64,000 bases of DNA, taken from positions 3,658,001 to 3,722,000 of the forward strand of contig NC_014655.1 of NCBI RefSeq assembly GCF_000166395.1. Reading direction: 5' to 3'. Shown here one piece after another: positions 63,165 to 64,000 of this stretch. The position numbers were made by a program, and so were the translations under genes. The DNA is from Leadbetterella byssophila DSM 17132 (lineage in GTDB: Bacteria > Bacteroidota > Bacteroidia > Cytophagales > Spirosomataceae). The notes below the pieces were generated by a model. The model ran no database searches. It was not told where the DNA came from and saw only the letters and a program-made list of their open reading frames with translations. How positions within the stretch are numbered: the stretch's first letter is position 1; every line of letters starts with the position of its first letter.

Positions 63165-64000
63165 ATGTTACTGAAGATTGTTGGAAAGAATATAGTAGAC
63201 AAAAAACTCAATAGCACATTAGCTGTGCTTCTAATGGCCTTTGGTATTGGGATTATTTCCTTGTTGATTACTGTTGGCAAGCAATTGGAAAGCAAATTCG
63301 CTAAGAATATTTCAGGAATAGATATGGTGGTGGGAGCCAAAGGTAGTCCGCTGCAACTGATCTTGTCAGGGGTGTACCAGATAGATTCTCCTACAGGGAA
63401 TATCTCCTTACAGGAATTGAGCTTGTTGAGGACGAATCCCTTGGTGAAAGAGGTTATTCCGCTCTCTATGGGTGATAATTTTAAAGGATACCGCATAGTG
63501 GGGGCAGATCCAAAGTATCTGGATCATTTCAAGGCTGAATATGCTGAAGGTGCCGGTTTCAAAGGGTCTCTGGAAGTGGTGGTGGGCCATACGGTAGCTC
63601 GAAATCTGGGACTCAAAGTAGGTGATGAGTTTCATAGTGCGCACGGTTTTGAAGAGGAGGGAGACCATCATGACCATGAACATTACAAGGTGGTAGGTAT
63701 TTTGAAGCCTAATGGGTCCGTGCTGGATAATTTATTGATCTCTGATTTGGCTTCCGTTTGGCAGGTACATGGGGAACATGAAGGGATGGATCCGGAGGTG
63801 ACTTGTGCATTAGTAAAGTTCAGATCTCCTATGGGGCTTATGACCTTGCCTAGAATGATCAATCAAAATACGAAAATGCAAGCAGCATTGCCAGCTATAG
63901 AAGTGAATCGTCTGTTTGAGTTGATGGGTATAGGTATGGATGCGCTTAAAGCATTAGCTGCTGCTATAATGATTATATCTGGCATAAGTGTTTTTATTAC
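63165..64000 (+). CDS. ABC transporter permease, FtsX/MacB-like (3' end outside window)
   Basis: The first 278 codons are present. A membrane segment near residues 16-36 (LAVLLMAFGIGIISLLITV) is followed by a large periplasmic MacB-like domain (DMVVGAKGSPLQLILSGVYQ, VVVGHTVARNLGLKVGDEF). A His-rich stretch (EEGDHHDHEHYKV) follows near residue 170, and a second membrane segment begins at the edge. The His-rich stretch suggests metal binding, unusual for plain LolE proteins. It forms the exporter with the ATPase just upstream. Confidence 0.9.
   Translation, partial: MLLKIVGKNIVDKKLNSTLAVLLMAFGIGIISLLITVGKQLESKFAKNISGIDMVVGAKGSPLQLILSGVYQIDSPTGNISLQELSLLRTNPLVKEVIPLSMGDNFKGYRIVGADPKYLDHFKAEYAEGAGFKGSLEVVVGHTVARNLGLKVGDEFHSAHGFEEEGDHHDHEHYKVVGILKPNGSVLDNLLISDLASVWQVHGEHEGMDPEVTCALVKFRSPMGLMTLPRMINQNTKMQAALPAIEVNRLFELMGIGMDALKALAAAIMIISGISVFI

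Overview
The window looks like a chromosomal segment of a Bacteroidota bacterium, probably of the Cytophagales (a Leadbetterella- or Dyadobacter-like genome is a guess). The grounds are type IX secretion (T9SS) C-terminal sorting domains on exported proteins, promoters of the TTTG-N19/20-TAnnTTTG type, many short Sec lipoproteins, LytTR regulators paired with TPR histidine kinases, and Bacteroidota-type insertion sequences. No rRNA is present and one tRNA (Glu, UUC) was found.

Left flank (1-18.3 kb), ordinary chromosome: ExbB/ExbD energisers overlapping coaD, a T9SS-exported metalloprotease, a SRAP (YedK/HMCES) protein, a large secreted GH127/GH146-type beta-L-arabinofuranosidase, two TPR histidine kinases (one coupled to a LytTR regulator), a secreted alkaline-phosphatase-superfamily protein, an AraC regulator, several lipoproteins, and a 54-bp tandem repeat block at 13.15-13.36 kb.

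Middle (18.3-43.9 kb), accessory island. (a) 18.4-21.0 kb is a decayed element bounded by TGTAAGCTCC inverted repeats. It holds an IS3 transposase relic, two small conserved proteins, a strong candidate for a structured small RNA, and relics of an MqsR-like toxin and an HTH-Panacea (SocA/DUF4065) antitoxin. (b) 21-26.1 kb holds a lipoprotein, a beta-barrel gene with one nonsense codon, a kelch gene with several frameshifts and the frameshifted first third of a giant RHS/YD gene. (c) 26-40 kb is an RHS polymorphic-toxin array. The open part of the giant gene ends in a T9SS sorting domain and is followed by a second RHS gene with its own signal peptide. Then come three orphan RHS tails. All four variable C-termini look like peptidases (two HExxH, two JAB/JAMM), each followed by an overlapping lipoprotein immunity gene. 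At cassette ends lie convergent XRE regulators: intact after the last cassette, amputated at two junctions, absent at the third. One immunity gene is split by an intact IS3 (IS407-group) element with a 4-bp target duplication, and removing it restores the frame. (d) 40.2-43.9 kb is a graveyard: a SymE-like gene with an amber codon, a CHC2/TOPRIM primase relic fused to a beheaded serine recombinase, and a dead ISAon1-type IS. The island ends at the 3' end of tRNA-Glu.

Right flank (44-64 kb), ordinary chromosome again: a sugar-acid dehydratase with a GntP-type permease, an ABC-F ATPase, a group III truncated haemoglobin, a GWxTD lipoprotein overlapping rlmB, an FMN-dependent glutamate-synthase-like protein, a GMC oxidoreductase with its small subunit, a GT39 relic, an ArsC/Spx-like protein, three tandem thioredoxin-fold proteins with different CxxC motifs, CvfB, a 1-Cys peroxiredoxin and the start of a Lol/MacB-like ABC exporter.

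The most interesting system is the array of exported RHS peptidase toxins with lipoprotein immunities and regulator scars. Second is the small RNA inside the decayed element.
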